A stretch of DNA of 64,000 bases from Helopsaltes ochotensis (taxonomy: Eukaryota > Chordata > Aves > Passeriformes > Locustellidae): the NCBI GenBank assembly GCA_013400155.1, contig VXBM01000567.1, forward strand, positions 250,565 through 314,564, written 5' to 3'. The position numbers and the translations under genes are program-made. The notes beneath the pieces were generated by a model, which saw nothing but the letters and a program-made list of their open reading frames with translations, had not been told where the DNA came from and searched no databases. Positions 23,701 through 34,719 of the stretch are shown one piece after another; within the stretch, counting starts at the first letter, position 1; each line of letters opens with the position of its first letter.

Positions 23701-25285
23701 CCATGGATCCCATCACCATGGATTAGTGATCTGATAACGCTGCATTCCACAAAGCTTCAAAAGAAGAGATTTAAAATTAGGGTAGACTGAAATCTGCTAT
23801 TGAGCATTAACAGTGCAATAACATCCCTGCTTTCCTGTCTTGACATCAGTTTTACAGGCATGATCTTTGAAAAGGGTATACAAACCTCCAAGTTATGAAT
23901 GAGCAGATCTACATTTAGATCGCTCCTACTCCCAAAAGTTCGTTCCCTTAATTCAGAGACTTACTTCTTGTAACTTCTGTCTTGCTTTTCCAGAGAACTG
24001 AAATAAGTAGCTAGCTAACTCTTCATCATCTTTGAAGGGATTTTTAAGTCACCTCTTGATAGACTTTGTAACAGTTCAAAGGGAGACAGAGGCCTTTGTG
24101 CACCAGCCAGTTTGACAGGACAGGGGCATAGGAAAGATTAAAAGGAGATTATCAATCAGAACGGCATCCTTTGGCTACCATGAACTTTCACGAATACCTA
24201 TCTGTAGCAGCAGAACTCCCTTTTCCATAGTAGGAAATTTTGCTAAAGAAATAATTTTTTTTTAACAATAACAACAACAAAACCCAGAAAATTAATCCAT
24301 ATTGTGGTCATATGCAACTTTATCTCTGAACTTCATATAATTTGGAGCAAGCATTGAAAGGTAGTTTTTGTGTGATAATACATTATCCCTTTATGTAACT
24401 AAAGCTAATCTGGGCATACTGGTGATTTTTACAACTGAAAGCAAACAGAGTTAGAGAAATGATAATTTAATTAAAATTAAAATAGTACTAATTAAAATTA
24501 ACAGTAATGGGAAAAAAGGTATTTCTCCAGATGTTGTTAGTGATGGTATTAACTTCAAGTTCCTAACCTGATCCTGAGTGATCAGTTTTCGTAAGTTTCA
24601 CCTTCTGGTTTTGGAAGAAACTTTTATTTTCCCCTTTGCTCAATTCATTTTGTAAAGCTAAGGCTCTCTTCTCTCTCTCGATTACAATCAATAACTAATT
24701 CTCTTACTTTCCAGATTTCTTTGCCCCTCATATTTTGTTAATCATGTTAGATTGTTTGCCTCATCATGGAAAATATAAGAATTTTGAGCTCACCTCTGCC
24801 TTAGAAGAAATGTTGGGAAACTGAATTTCTCCACTTTTGAGCAACCACACTTGTGTGTCTACCAGATGGCCCACACAGGGAGCCTGGCAAGTCAGAGCAG
24901 AGGACTCATTTCAGGTAAATATGACATCTACAGAAAGTAACAATTTCTGGTAGACATCTGAGGGCATGTGAATAGCCACTTCTCCATGATCCTTTTGATT
25001 TTTTTTTAGGAGTTACTGAAAGATGCCCATTTATTTTTGAGGTACATAATGTAATATTAGATTCCTTCATTTCCATTCAGTTTCTAGTAGGATTATCCAC
25101 AAAGACTCTGCACTGCCTAAAAGAAGTACAGTGCCTCTGGTCTGCCTTCTCCTGTTCTCCACTGCTCACCTGCCCCTCTGATATACACACCTACCTCTAG
25201 AGTTGACGGGTCTAAACCAACACAGAAGAATACTTGCTATTGAAGTATTTTGGGAAAACAGAAATAAGTATTTCCCCTTCTCATT
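17782..25285. other. non-coding DNA, nothing recognised except conserved-looking patches
   Basis: No frame above about 70 codons apart from one 70-codon frame at 22855-23067. A GC-richer patch of unknown origin lies at 20690-20890. The stretch 22680-23260 has balanced composition, homeodomain-like words (TTAATTAG, CAATTCATTTGAATT) and little simple repeat, and is a candidate conserved non-coding element. AT-rich microsatellite-like sequence lies near 22450-22480. Confidence 0.5.
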
Positions 25286-25331
25286 AAAAAAGAAAAAAAG
25301 GAAAGAAAAAAAAAGAAAAGAAAAAAAAAAA
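25286..25331 (+). repeat. A-rich (AAAAG)-type tract
   Basis: 46 bases of A interrupted only by G in an irregular A3-11/G pattern. Confidence 0.85.
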
Positions 25332-25849
25332 CTTCTGCCATATTGTCCATACTGAAGTCCAGAACAGATCTTAGATTTAGAGAGGTTTATGGATCTGTCA
25401 GCACTCCTACTGCTGACAATGACACTTCCTAAATCGTGAGGATTAAATTTAGCAGCAGATTGTTTGCTGTAGATACTTTGCTCTTTTTCCTCTCTGCTGG
25501 AATACTATATATTAGGAATTCCTCTTGGGAAAATAACTTTAAAAAAAAATAGTGGATGCTAAGTAACTTAATGGATAATAAAGTGCCTTGTGCTTCTGGG
25601 ACTGCTATTTAAGGAGCAACCTGGTGTTTTATGTAAAATAAGTATTGCAGTCTTGGGACCTCACCCCACATTTCTGTAGGATTAACTACAGGTAAAGCAC
25701 TTTTTCCCAATAAGAGCACACATTTCTATGAGTCATTAATAAGCTCCCACAGGACAAATGGCCTTTTTGCTGCCACTTCCTCCACTCTCCCATTCCTCCC
25801 CCAAAAATTGGGAGTTACTAAGAAGAGTAAAAAGAAAACCAATAATAAA

Positions 25850-26570
25850 GTATCAGTACAGGATGGGGATGAGGAGATTGAGAGGAGCAGCCCCGACAAC
25901 AAAGACTTGGGGGTGCTGGTGAATGAAAAGCTGGATATGAGCTGGCAGTGTGCACTTGCACAGGAGGCAGCTGTGTCCTGGGCTGCATCCAAACAGTGCG
26001 GCCAGCAGGGTGAGGGAGCGGATCCTGCCCCTCTACTCTTCTCTAGTGAGACCCCACCTGCAGTTTTGCATCCAGCTCTGGGGCCCCCAGCACAGGAAAG
26101 ATGTGAACCTATTGGAGCAGGCCAAGAGAAGGGCCACAAATACCATCAGAGGGTTGGAGCACCTCTCCTATGAAGATAGGCTGAGGGCTGGGGTTATTCA
26201 GCTGGAGAAGAGAAGGCTCCAGAGAGACCTTATAGCAGTCCACCAGTACCTAAAATGGCCTTATAAAAAAAATGAGGACAAATTTTTAGCAGTGACAGGA
26301 AATGGGGTCAGGTCACATTTTTAAACCAAAAGAGGATAGATTTAGGCTAGATATGCCCTAATTTTTTTTCAAATGTGGTGGTGAAATACTGGAACTTGCT
26401 TCTCAATGAGGTGGTGGATGCCCCATCCCTGGAAACATAAAAGCCAGATTGAATAGAGCCCTGAGAAACCTGATCAAGTTAAATATGTCCCTGTGCATTG
26501 CAGGGGATTTAGAGAAGGTAGCCTTTGAATGTATCTTCCAACCCAAGTTCTTCTGTGATTCTTTGTAAAA
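25850..26570 (+). mobile_element. CR1 LINE, 5'-truncated copy
   Basis: About 720 bp corresponding to the C-terminal part of CR1 ORF2 plus the 3' tail. The segment begins within the 'GACTTGGGGGTGCTGGTG' region, continues through 'CCCCTCTACTCTTCTCTAGTGAGACC', 'GGTGGTGGATGCCCCATCCCTGG' and ends in the terminal 'CTTCCAACCC..TTCTGTGATTC'. The upstream boundary is abrupt against A/T-rich host DNA. Frameshifts and substitutions show it is inactive. Confidence 0.95.
25859..26325 (+). pseudogene. CR1 ORF2 C-terminal remnant (broken)
   Basis: Translation gives the part of the CR1 ORF2 protein C-terminal to the catalytic reverse-transcriptase motifs. Frame 2 (25808 series) reads DLGVLVNEKLDMSWQCAL; the match then moves to the next frame (25950 series) with RILPLYSSLVRPHLQFCIQL and RRATNTIRGLEHLSYEDRL. 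A frameshift near 25985 therefore separates the two, and further damage follows an A7 tract near 26265. The reverse-transcriptase active-site motif lies upstream of what was inserted, so no catalytic residues remain. In intact CR1 this protein primes reverse transcription at its RNA 3' end; this copy cannot. Confidence 0.9.
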
Positions 26571-29500
26571 TGCCTCTTCATCACATAGGCAGTGGTGCTG
26601 AAGTACAGACTCAGTTAAATATGGCAATACCAAAAATTTTGTATACAAAATGTACTTCTTTGTCCTCTCATGTAATATATTTTAAAATTGCAATTAAGCA
26701 ATTCTAGTGCATAAACCCTATTGCATGCAATCTCACTTATGACTTGAGTAGGCTCCTCATCTGCTGTATTCTGTCTTGACATGGGACACTACAAATGTCT
26801 TCAGCACTGAATGTCAATGGGTGTTTTTAAAGGAATTTCAACTATCTTCAGAAGCAGTGGGAAGAAAGCCCTCATACTGTTCTCTGGATAGCTGCACACA
26901 GGACATTGTTATAAAGATAGCTGTATCTAACCATAAATATTGGGCTAGAAGCTCATTTCCAAAAATGATTCAGGGGAGGAAACAAAGGGCACAAAAAATA
27001 TATTGGATACTAGGCACTAAAAAAGAAAAAACATTATCCACTAATCTTCTCTTGCTACTTTTTCTTTACACAGATCCATATTTTTGTTTCAAGATAAAAC
27101 CCTATTTCCAGAACAGTCTTTGGGATCTTTAGAGAAAAAGTCTCATGGTGACTGGGCAGGGGAAGCAGAAAGTGGGAACTGCTTAGAAGTAGGAACTGAT
27201 TCCTTCTTCATCCTCTTAGAACAGTGACGCTACTCAAAGCTGAAAGAAACAGGTATTTCAAAGACGTGAAAAAAGAACGGTTGAAGAAAGGCTCATTTAG
27301 ATTTTGTGGTTGTCATTGCCTTGGTTGAAGGAAAAACTTAAGTAAAACTTGCACTCCCCTGACACAAAAGAGAAAATTACCTCATAATATTCCTACCACT
27401 ATGAAGAAAATATTCATCTTGCTTCATTTCTCCATGTGCTCAGTAATCACAGCCACAGTAAGTTAAATACAATAAATATAGGAAACGTTCAGAGAATGGC
27501 AAAGCATTCTAACAATGAGAGGTCCCACTTTGGTCTCCAAACAGCTCCTTTGCTGCTTTGGAAAAGCCAGCTGCAGGGCTGGCAGGGCAGCCACAAGCAG
27601 TGGGGCCACCTTCATTAGCACACTCAGCAGAGTTCTGGAGCTGCTGCTGTTATTCAGAAAAGACACTTTTGAAATCCCAAGGAAATTCATTATAAAAAAG
27701 GTTTGACTGGGACAAGGCAGTCAGTTGGAAAATGGTGTATCAATAGAAATCATGGATGTCTCCTCTGTGTGACTCTCCTGTGGTTTAATCTTCCCGTGGT
27801 TTAAACTTTCAAGTTCACATTAGACTTGACTAGTAAGGTTTGAGGTGGCAGTTCCTGGATTCTAACTGATGGCAAGTCTAAATGACCTGCTTTGGTCCAA
27901 TATTTTGTTCTCTTTCTAGGCATGGTATGAATAGTGACACTCCCTCATTAACAGTGATTGGCTTCTTTCATGGTTGTATGTTTATGAGCCTGGAGTAGTA
28001 GAGCACCTGGGAGAAGTCCTTGTGGCTTATTGTTGACTTTCTACATTTTTATCTACCACCATCAAATTCTCTCAAAATCCACAAGCCTCCCTGCAATAGA
28101 CTTGGTCTGTAAGGCTTATCTCCTAATTTCCCTTATCAGCTTTTTCAAATGTTACCCCTACAAATCTCTTGCGCTGTTACTTTATCGTCTACCCTAAGAC
28201 TCTCCTCCTCAACTTTCCTTCCTACATCTCTTGCTTTTAACTTAAATATCTTAAGCCAACTTTAATCTCCCTCTGGCCTGGAAGTAATTTCTGGTCTATG
28301 CGTCTCACTCAACTTTGAGAAAATTATTTCCAATATTCTGTACTTTGGAGTTTTGAGATGCTGATCTTTTTCTGACTTCTTCAGAATTTACAAGGTTTGC
28401 ACTTCTTCTGCATCATCAGTCCTTTTATTTTTTAAATTCCAGATGTGCACCCAGCCTGCATATTATTTAGTTAGTCCTACACTATAATACCCATATACAT
28501 GCTACTAATTGGTATGTTTATTAGTAATATAGGATATGCATTTTAATCTAGTGTAACATACGTACACTTGACACACCTGATAGTGTGTGAGACATGCCTG
28601 TCATGCTTCATACATGAGAGATGCTTAGAATAGAGATTGTCCTGAGTATTAGACAGATATTCCAATTTCAGCTCAGCAATGCAGTGGCATGAGATCTCCA
28701 TGCACAAGTGATTGAGACAGGGTTTACAATCTGGGTGGGAGGAGGAGTTAGTCCCTTACATCACCATTTCTTTTGACAATGTGCCTGTCTCCTGACTAAT
28801 TCCACAACTGGTTTCCATCACTTAGGGTCCATGACCTAGCCCCTGGCAATATTATCAACCTCATCTACCCAGTAGCAGGCCCAGCTTTGACTATAAATGA
28901 AAATAATCTTTTAAATTTGTTAATAATGAATTACCTGTTTTTAAAAGAATTCCAATAACTGGTTCTGAAACAAGAAGAATTTTACAGTGCTTTTTGATGA
29001 CAATACACTTTTTTACAGAAGTGTTTACTTTATTTCAAAGTGGCCTGAACAACTGTTTTCAAGCTTATCACCAATGTTACACTTTCAGAGAAGATATTTT
29101 ATGTCTGTACATTGAGCTGACAGAAGTATGTTTGATCACTAGTGTTGATTCTTCTTCCTAGAAAGCAAAAGAAAAGCATCTTACCAGAGGTTGACTGCCA
29201 TTATTATGGGCCCATTGCTGATAACACCCTCCCTCAGAATTACTCCAAAACTAGTTTTCAAAGATGCAGATTTTCCATGGCAACAGCCAAGAGTTACTGA
29301 ACTTCCTTCTGCAGCAGTTGTTGTGTGGAAAAAAACACCATTCTTCATAACTGCAATTTATTTAGATGTTCCTATGTAAAATATGATATATAAACAGTAG
29401 GTTTTCTATACTCAGCATGCACAATTTTGGTGGATGTCCCCTGGTCATTTGCCCAAATAAATAATGCCTGCTTCTTAATGCTATATCAATGTAAAGAATT

Positions 29501-29880
29501 TTATTTTACCAATTTTTGGTAATATATGTGAATCTATTACTACAGCTGTTTTATTGTGAAACAATTCAATTGCTCACAGACTTCTTTCTTAATTTATGCT
29601 AGTAACAATGTATAAGGTTCTTAAACCCATTTTGAAATAAATACTTGAAACATGAAAGATAAAAGGGAGTTTTTCTACTGCCTCTAGAGTAGGAGTTTGG
29701 TCTATTATCATCATCAGTTTCTGACTTTTTCATTGTGTATGAACAGATTTAATACGAGATTTTAAGGGCTGTAAAAAGTCTTGAAATTCTAAATACTCTT
29801 TTAAATGCTGATGTATAAGAAAGATCACTATTATTATAAAAGATAGTTAATTATATTTGGTCTATATTAAATTATACAGA
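26571..29880. other. non-coding DNA, nothing recognised
   Basis: Random short frames; the longest is 118 codons at 26776-27132 with no domain. A short near-duplication of 'GTGGTTTAA' with 'TCTTCCC' between copies lies near 27781. Pyrimidine-rich sequence occurs around 28190-28290. Confidence 0.5.
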
Positions 29881-30050
29881 TAAAATTATTCATCCATGTG
29901 ATAAAATAAGAAGTTATTAATCAACACCAGACACTATCCAAGTAGGTTAATTGTATGGTCAGTAGAATGAAACAAAAAAAGTGTGTATATTTTCAAATCT
30001 AGATAGGATTGTCAACAGCAAGTGCTAAATAGTTATTGAAAAGGAAAAAC
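29881..30050 (+). repeat. diverged direct repeat, copy 1
   Basis: About 170 bp matching 30680-30852 in the same orientation with an offset of close to 800 bp. Shared blocks include 'acactatccaagtaggttaa' and 'tttcaaatct', 'tgtcaacagcaa'. By eye the identity is about 80 percent. Flanking sequence is not shared. It may be an old local duplication or two copies of an unrecognised dispersed repeat. Confidence 0.85.
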
Positions 30051-30408
30051 ACAACATTGTTATTATGGTTTTTAAATAAATATTCCTATCTGTACTATGT
30101 TTAAAAATATGGTTTTATCTAAAATGTTGGGCAGAATTATTAATGTTAGTAAGACATCGACTTCTTTAAATAACTGTAAATTTAGAATGACTTGATTATG
30201 AGCCAATATCCCTAGCCAAGGATATTACCGATTGCATCTGAAATGCAGTTTAGTCTGGGGTTTCTAATATTGTAATAAGCGAAACCTGTAAGCTGTAGCA
30301 AGTACAAGATACCTTAGATTTATGCACAGATCTGACATATACATTAGTAATTTGCTAACAGATCAGTTTAAAAACGGGTTTGGGAGTGGATGCTTACCTT
30401 TACTGTAC

Positions 30409-30457
30409 AAAAAAAAACCCCAAAAAAACAACACCAACAAAAACCAAAAAACCCCAA
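30409..30457 (+). repeat. A/C-rich low-complexity tract
   Basis: Runs of A interrupted by CC and CCCC blocks. Similar tracts occur at 42811, 56059 and 63941. Confidence 0.85.
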
Positions 30458-30679
30458 CTCACTTTAGAAGGACAAGAGGAAATGATAATGAAAACTGAAA
30501 TGCTGCTTCAGAACTGAAGGAGTTGGGCAGGCCCACAGAAGTTTATACCAAAATAAAGGGCACAGGGATAATATCTATAATATAATGCGTGGGTAAAGAC
30601 AAGTCCTTCCTGCCCCTGGAAAGACTTCAAAAATTCAGGATATTTTCAAGGGAAATCCTATTAACACTGTAAAACTAAA

Positions 30680-30852
30680 TACAATTATGCATCGCAGTGT
30701 TAAAATAAAAAGTTATTAATCAAAAAAAGGACACTATCCAAGTAGGTTAATTGTGTAGTCAGTAGAATGAAACCAAGAAAAGTGAGTATTTTTTCAAATC
30801 TGGAAGGGACTGTCAACAGCAAATTCTAAACAATAGCTGGAAAGGAGAAAAG
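30680..30852 (+). repeat. diverged direct repeat, copy 2
   Basis: Second copy of the 170-bp segment at 29881-30050. The copies differ by substitutions and a few small indels. The intervening 630 bp, which contains the A/C-rich tract at 30409, is not repeated on either side, so this is not a simple 800-bp tandem array. Confidence 0.85.
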
Positions 30853-32404
30853 TTTTCTTGGCTTTCGATTTTCACTAGTGCTTTGGACAGGCTGAACTTA
30901 ATGGGGCAAGCACTATTCCTGTGCTTGCAGTATGTTAACCATTTCCACCCCAAAAAATTCAGGAATGGCCAATTTCAGAACAAATTTTAAGTCAGTGTGA
31001 CAGGTGTGGTTACCTAAGACCAAGTCATGGAGCCAGACCCTAAAGGAGGTTAAGAACATAGAAAATATAAATCTAAATATCTGCAAGGTCTTAAGCATAA
31101 CAGAAAATTCATTTCTAAAATGTCACAGGCAGGGGCTTACAACTAGTACAGAAATATAAAAAAACCAAATATCTGAAGGGATTACGATGAGTGAATCTGA
31201 GGTGTATAGCTGCCATCTGGAAAATATGAAATTACAATACAACAATAAAGTCACCTAGAGATAAATATGTTTAATAATAAATCCTGTAAGACCAGAAAGA
31301 TGGACCTTCTTCCATCTACCAAAAGTATTTGGGTTGTCTATTCTGACCTCCAAAGATAAATTCAAATATGTAATTTTCCTACTAATAATGATTGTGTAGT
31401 CCAAAACTACTGAGTTCCTGGTTCATCTAATATTTAACATTTTCTGTTTGGCTTTCAAACTGCTCATAAAAATGAGGGAAATACCAGCGGCCACTTTCCT
31501 CATATTCATATTTCGGCAGAAACTTGTTGAAAGAGTTTAAAGACAGGCAAGGAGGCACCTCTGTCCACCAACAGAGGTGAGAGTACCCCAGGGCAAACTG
31601 GAAATACTGAAAGTAATATACCAAAAGCTTAATCCTGACATTCATCAAGGCTTCTAAAACTGTCCACCCTTTCTTCAGGTGGTGGAGAGTCTTACAGTGT
31701 ACTTAAATTCACCACAAAGTCTAATAGCCAGCCTAACCATGGAACTTCTGTACGTTTTATTAAACAATAGCAAATGTACGTCAATTTATACATCTCCTTT
31801 CTCTGATTCTGATGATTAGATACTAGTAAACACACTGTGGCACCAAGTGTTGCTATCACAATACTGAGAATGCTACTGACATTCCAAACTTGATCACATT
31901 TAAAATGACCATGGTCTATCCGAGGTGTTCCCTTATTCAAGGGAGACCCTTGGGGGAGAGCTCTGCGTGGTGCAAGTTAATGAACCAGTTGACTATGATT
32001 AAGTCTTTATGTTTTGAAATACAGAAGACACTCACAAGGCAAACAGATCCTTCCTGTAGTGAAATTGTCCTGAGGACCCCTGGGACAACAGGTGTCCAGA
32101 ATTAACGACTGGTTAAGGGCCAAGGGAAGGAACACCTGGGAGCAACACAGCTAACAGTTATGTGACTTATCTCTTCCAGTCTCTAGAAATGTGAACTCTA
32201 GGGTGGAGACTTGTGGTTCTCTCAGCTAGTCTCCTGTACCAAACTGCAAAATTTGCCTCTGAAGTTTCTGAGTTTGAGCTGTAGCTAGTCTTCTAAAATC
32301 AATACTTTTACAGATATATCAACTTTCTTTTGCTTTTATGGTATGTGTTTCATTTGTTTGGTGTTTTTTCAACCTCATGCTGTTCTCTGTCCTCATTCTG
32401 CTTG
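30853..32404. other. non-coding DNA with weak minus-strand coding-like frames
   Basis: No recognised element. Two minus-strand frames, 31692-31940 (82 codons) and 31427-31648 (73 codons; open back to about 31681), lie end to end in different frames. The first includes a hydrophobic stretch (SILSIVIATLGATVCLLV) following a cysteine. I do not recognise a family and chance is a sufficient explanation. Confidence 0.35.
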
Positions 32405-33080
32405 CTATGGCTTGGTTTGGAAGAGACCTCAAAGATCACCTAGTTCCAACCCACCCACCATGGCAGGGCTACCACCCACTAAACCAGGCTGCCCACCCAA
32501 CCTGGCCTGGAACACATCCAGGAATGGAATATCCACAATTTCTCTGGGGAACATGGGCAGTCTGTGCTCATGTCTGGAATTGTCCCAGCCTGGGCACAGC
32601 ACTTTGCACTTTGGCTTGTTGAACTTCAGAAGGATGTTGTGGGCCCATTTCTCAAGTTTGTCCAGGTCTCTCTGGATGGCATTCAATCCCTCTGTTGTGT
32701 CAGCTGCACTGTTCAGCTCGTGTCATCTGCAAATTTACTGAGAGTGCACTTGATCCCACTGTCTTTGTTATTCAAGAAGCTATTTATAAGTCCCAAGACA
32801 GAGGCAGAGTGCTTATCACTGGCCTCTACCTGGACATAGGGCTGTTGACCAAAACTCTCCAGCTGCCAGCCAACTCCTTATTCGCCCAAGTCCACCCTCC
32901 AAATTCAAATCAATTTGGAGACATGGATGTCATGTGAGACCATGTTGAAGGCTTTGCAAAAATCTAGATAGATGACATTGGTCAGTCTGCCCTTGTCAAC
33001 TGTGGCAGGCACAGAGGTTAGTCTCACAATCTGTAGTTCCCTGGGTTTTCCTTTCTATCCTTGTCAAAAATAGGCGTGAT
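32405..33080 (-). mobile_element. CR1 LINE, minus strand, internally deleted
   Basis: The left edge is the complement of the CR1 terminus (ATGGCTTGGTTTGGAAGAGACCTCAAAGATC-like). Going right, minus-strand sequence runs from the 3' tail into ORF2 reverse-transcriptase sequence. Between the codons for the region after the thumb (NSRHEHRL) and the terminal FPREIVDIPFLDVF block, roughly 450 bp of normal ORF2 is missing, with the junction near 32558. The 5' end near 33080 also marks loss of CR1 similarity. The copy is diverged with stops and is inactive. Confidence 0.9.
32429..33060 (-). pseudogene. CR1 reverse transcriptase (ORF2) remnant
   Basis: Minus-strand translation, across frameshifts, shows CR1 reverse-transcriptase blocks in the expected order: a PIFDKDRKENPGNYRL block near 33030, YLDFCKAFN (motif A, the LDFxKAFD aspartate) near 32950, a degraded motif B region where the usual GVPQGS is no longer readable, then SKFADD (motif C, FADD in place of YADD) near 32730, followed by RDLDKLEKWAHNILLKFNK. 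Two catalytic-motif aspartate positions can therefore still be read although the frame is broken. After NSRHEHRL the protein jumps to the C-terminal PREIVDIPFLDVF, so the intervening section is deleted. It is a dead copy of the enzyme that copies CR1 RNA at the target site. Confidence 0.9.
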
Positions 33081-33420
33081 TCTCCCTATCATCTCCAGCA
33101 GGCAGTCTGTTTGCTCTAGCTTTTGTGGGAAACAAGCAAAAGCTTCCATCTGGTCTTTGCTCCCCAGTCCTTGCAATAGTGGTAGTGCCACTGCCATAAA
33201 TGCCAGCTTGTGACAGTTCCCAGGATCCCCAGTTGGCTCCAGGCAAGTCTGGGTCTTGATCTCTGTGGGTTCTCTCTGCACTCCTTGCTGCTCCAAACTC
33301 CCTTGAACCAGGAGAAGCCTGAATCAAATCCTCTGCTTTAACATTCCAGTGGATGTGGTCACTCCCTCCCACTCCTTATGAAGTCCACAGAGTGACTCCT
33401 GCCAGATGATTCAGCAACAC
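33081..33420 (-). other. GC-richer stretch adjoining CR1, unassigned
   Basis: Minus-strand frames of 90 and 102 codons continue past the recognisable CR1 reverse-transcriptase into sequence I cannot align to CR1. It could be diverged upstream ORF2, a rearranged part of the same insertion, or a separate older element. The composition is clearly richer in GC than the AT-rich DNA that resumes by 33500. Confidence 0.35.
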
Positions 33421-34719
33421 CAATTTCTCAGTAAGGAGCTCCCCTTCATAAAGCACCAAAGAAAGCAGAAATCTAACATCGCCTTATTTGTCACCAGGGA
33501 CACTTGAACAATCTTGTATTTTTATCCAGGGTTTTCTGACTGGTATTTTCAAAGATAAGGAAATGTAATCCACGTGGAAATGTCTGGAATCTCCAGCAAC
33601 CCCATGTATAACTGACTTTTAAAAAGTATTATTTTTTAAAACTGATTAACCATGATTTTCTGTCATAACTCATTTGCCTAATCCAGAAGTGATGTTTTGC
33701 TGGAAGAAATACTCAGCTCTCTCTTACAGGTAGTAAGTTAAATTACTAGGAAAAAGAAAATTATATGTATGTTTACTTCTCTGAAACCTCTTGTGTGAGT
33801 TTCATACAGCTAAAATAAATGTTTTTAAATTGCCATATACATGCTGATGTTTTAAATGAGTCCATAGTAGCTCATAACATTTTCAGTGATTTTCTGTAAA
33901 TTCTGTGGAATTAAAATTAGTAATTTCATTACCTATTTCTCTATTTCAAGGGATTATCTTTACAACTTCAGATTTTAAAGGGTTTAACTCCACTCTGAAG
34001 ATTACAGGTATAGGAATATCTAGACACATTAATTTAAAAGATATGTCTTTCTCAAAACCTGTATTTTTCATGATCTTTCACTGTCTTTAGCATGTCTTAC
34101 CAAGTAACAGAATTATGCACGTGTTCATTTTTATTACACCCCAGTTGATTTTTCAATTAATATTCCTATGGTATTCTGACATCATGTGTGTGATATTTAA
34201 TTATTTGTAAACATTCCATGGAAAAAATCAGAACCATGTATTTGGGTACGATTCTAATTTATCACACTCAGATAAGCATAGATTTTCACTCATAATGTCA
34301 TTCTGTTTTCTCCAAAATTACTGTGTTGCAGGGTTCTTAGAAGATTTGTCTGCTGTTTTTAGAGTTGATTTACCAGTGGAAAAGTCTCTGCTCCCTCCAA
34401 ATGTTCCTTCTTGCATTCTGCAGGACTGAAACTCAAATGAAAATCTTTTTTAATCCCTATGTGAAATGACTGTTTTCTGTAGGAAAAATTGCTAAGGAGT
34501 ATGATGATGAGCAATGAAATATGAATCTGTTTTTACTTTGGTCTAAAAAAAAGGAAGTCTTACTGACAAGGAAAAAAGACTTTTAGGGCTGAGAATATAA
34601 ACAAACAATTCAGAAATTTCAGTTGAATTCTGTGTATAGAGCACTCAAATTGTAGTTCATATATTATTTGTCAGAATACACGCCTACAAAGATTTACAGG
34701 CACAACTCTGATGATAAAC
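33421..34719. other. AT-rich non-coding DNA
   Basis: Nothing recognised. Short frames only. Confidence 0.55.

Noticed and set aside
25726..26139. 137-codon minus-strand frame
   Set aside because: Antisense shadow of CR1 ORF2 at 25850-26570.
32338..32937. Plus-strand frames of 80 to 132 codons
   Set aside because: Antisense to the minus-strand CR1 reverse-transcriptase remnant; the sense of the element is minus.
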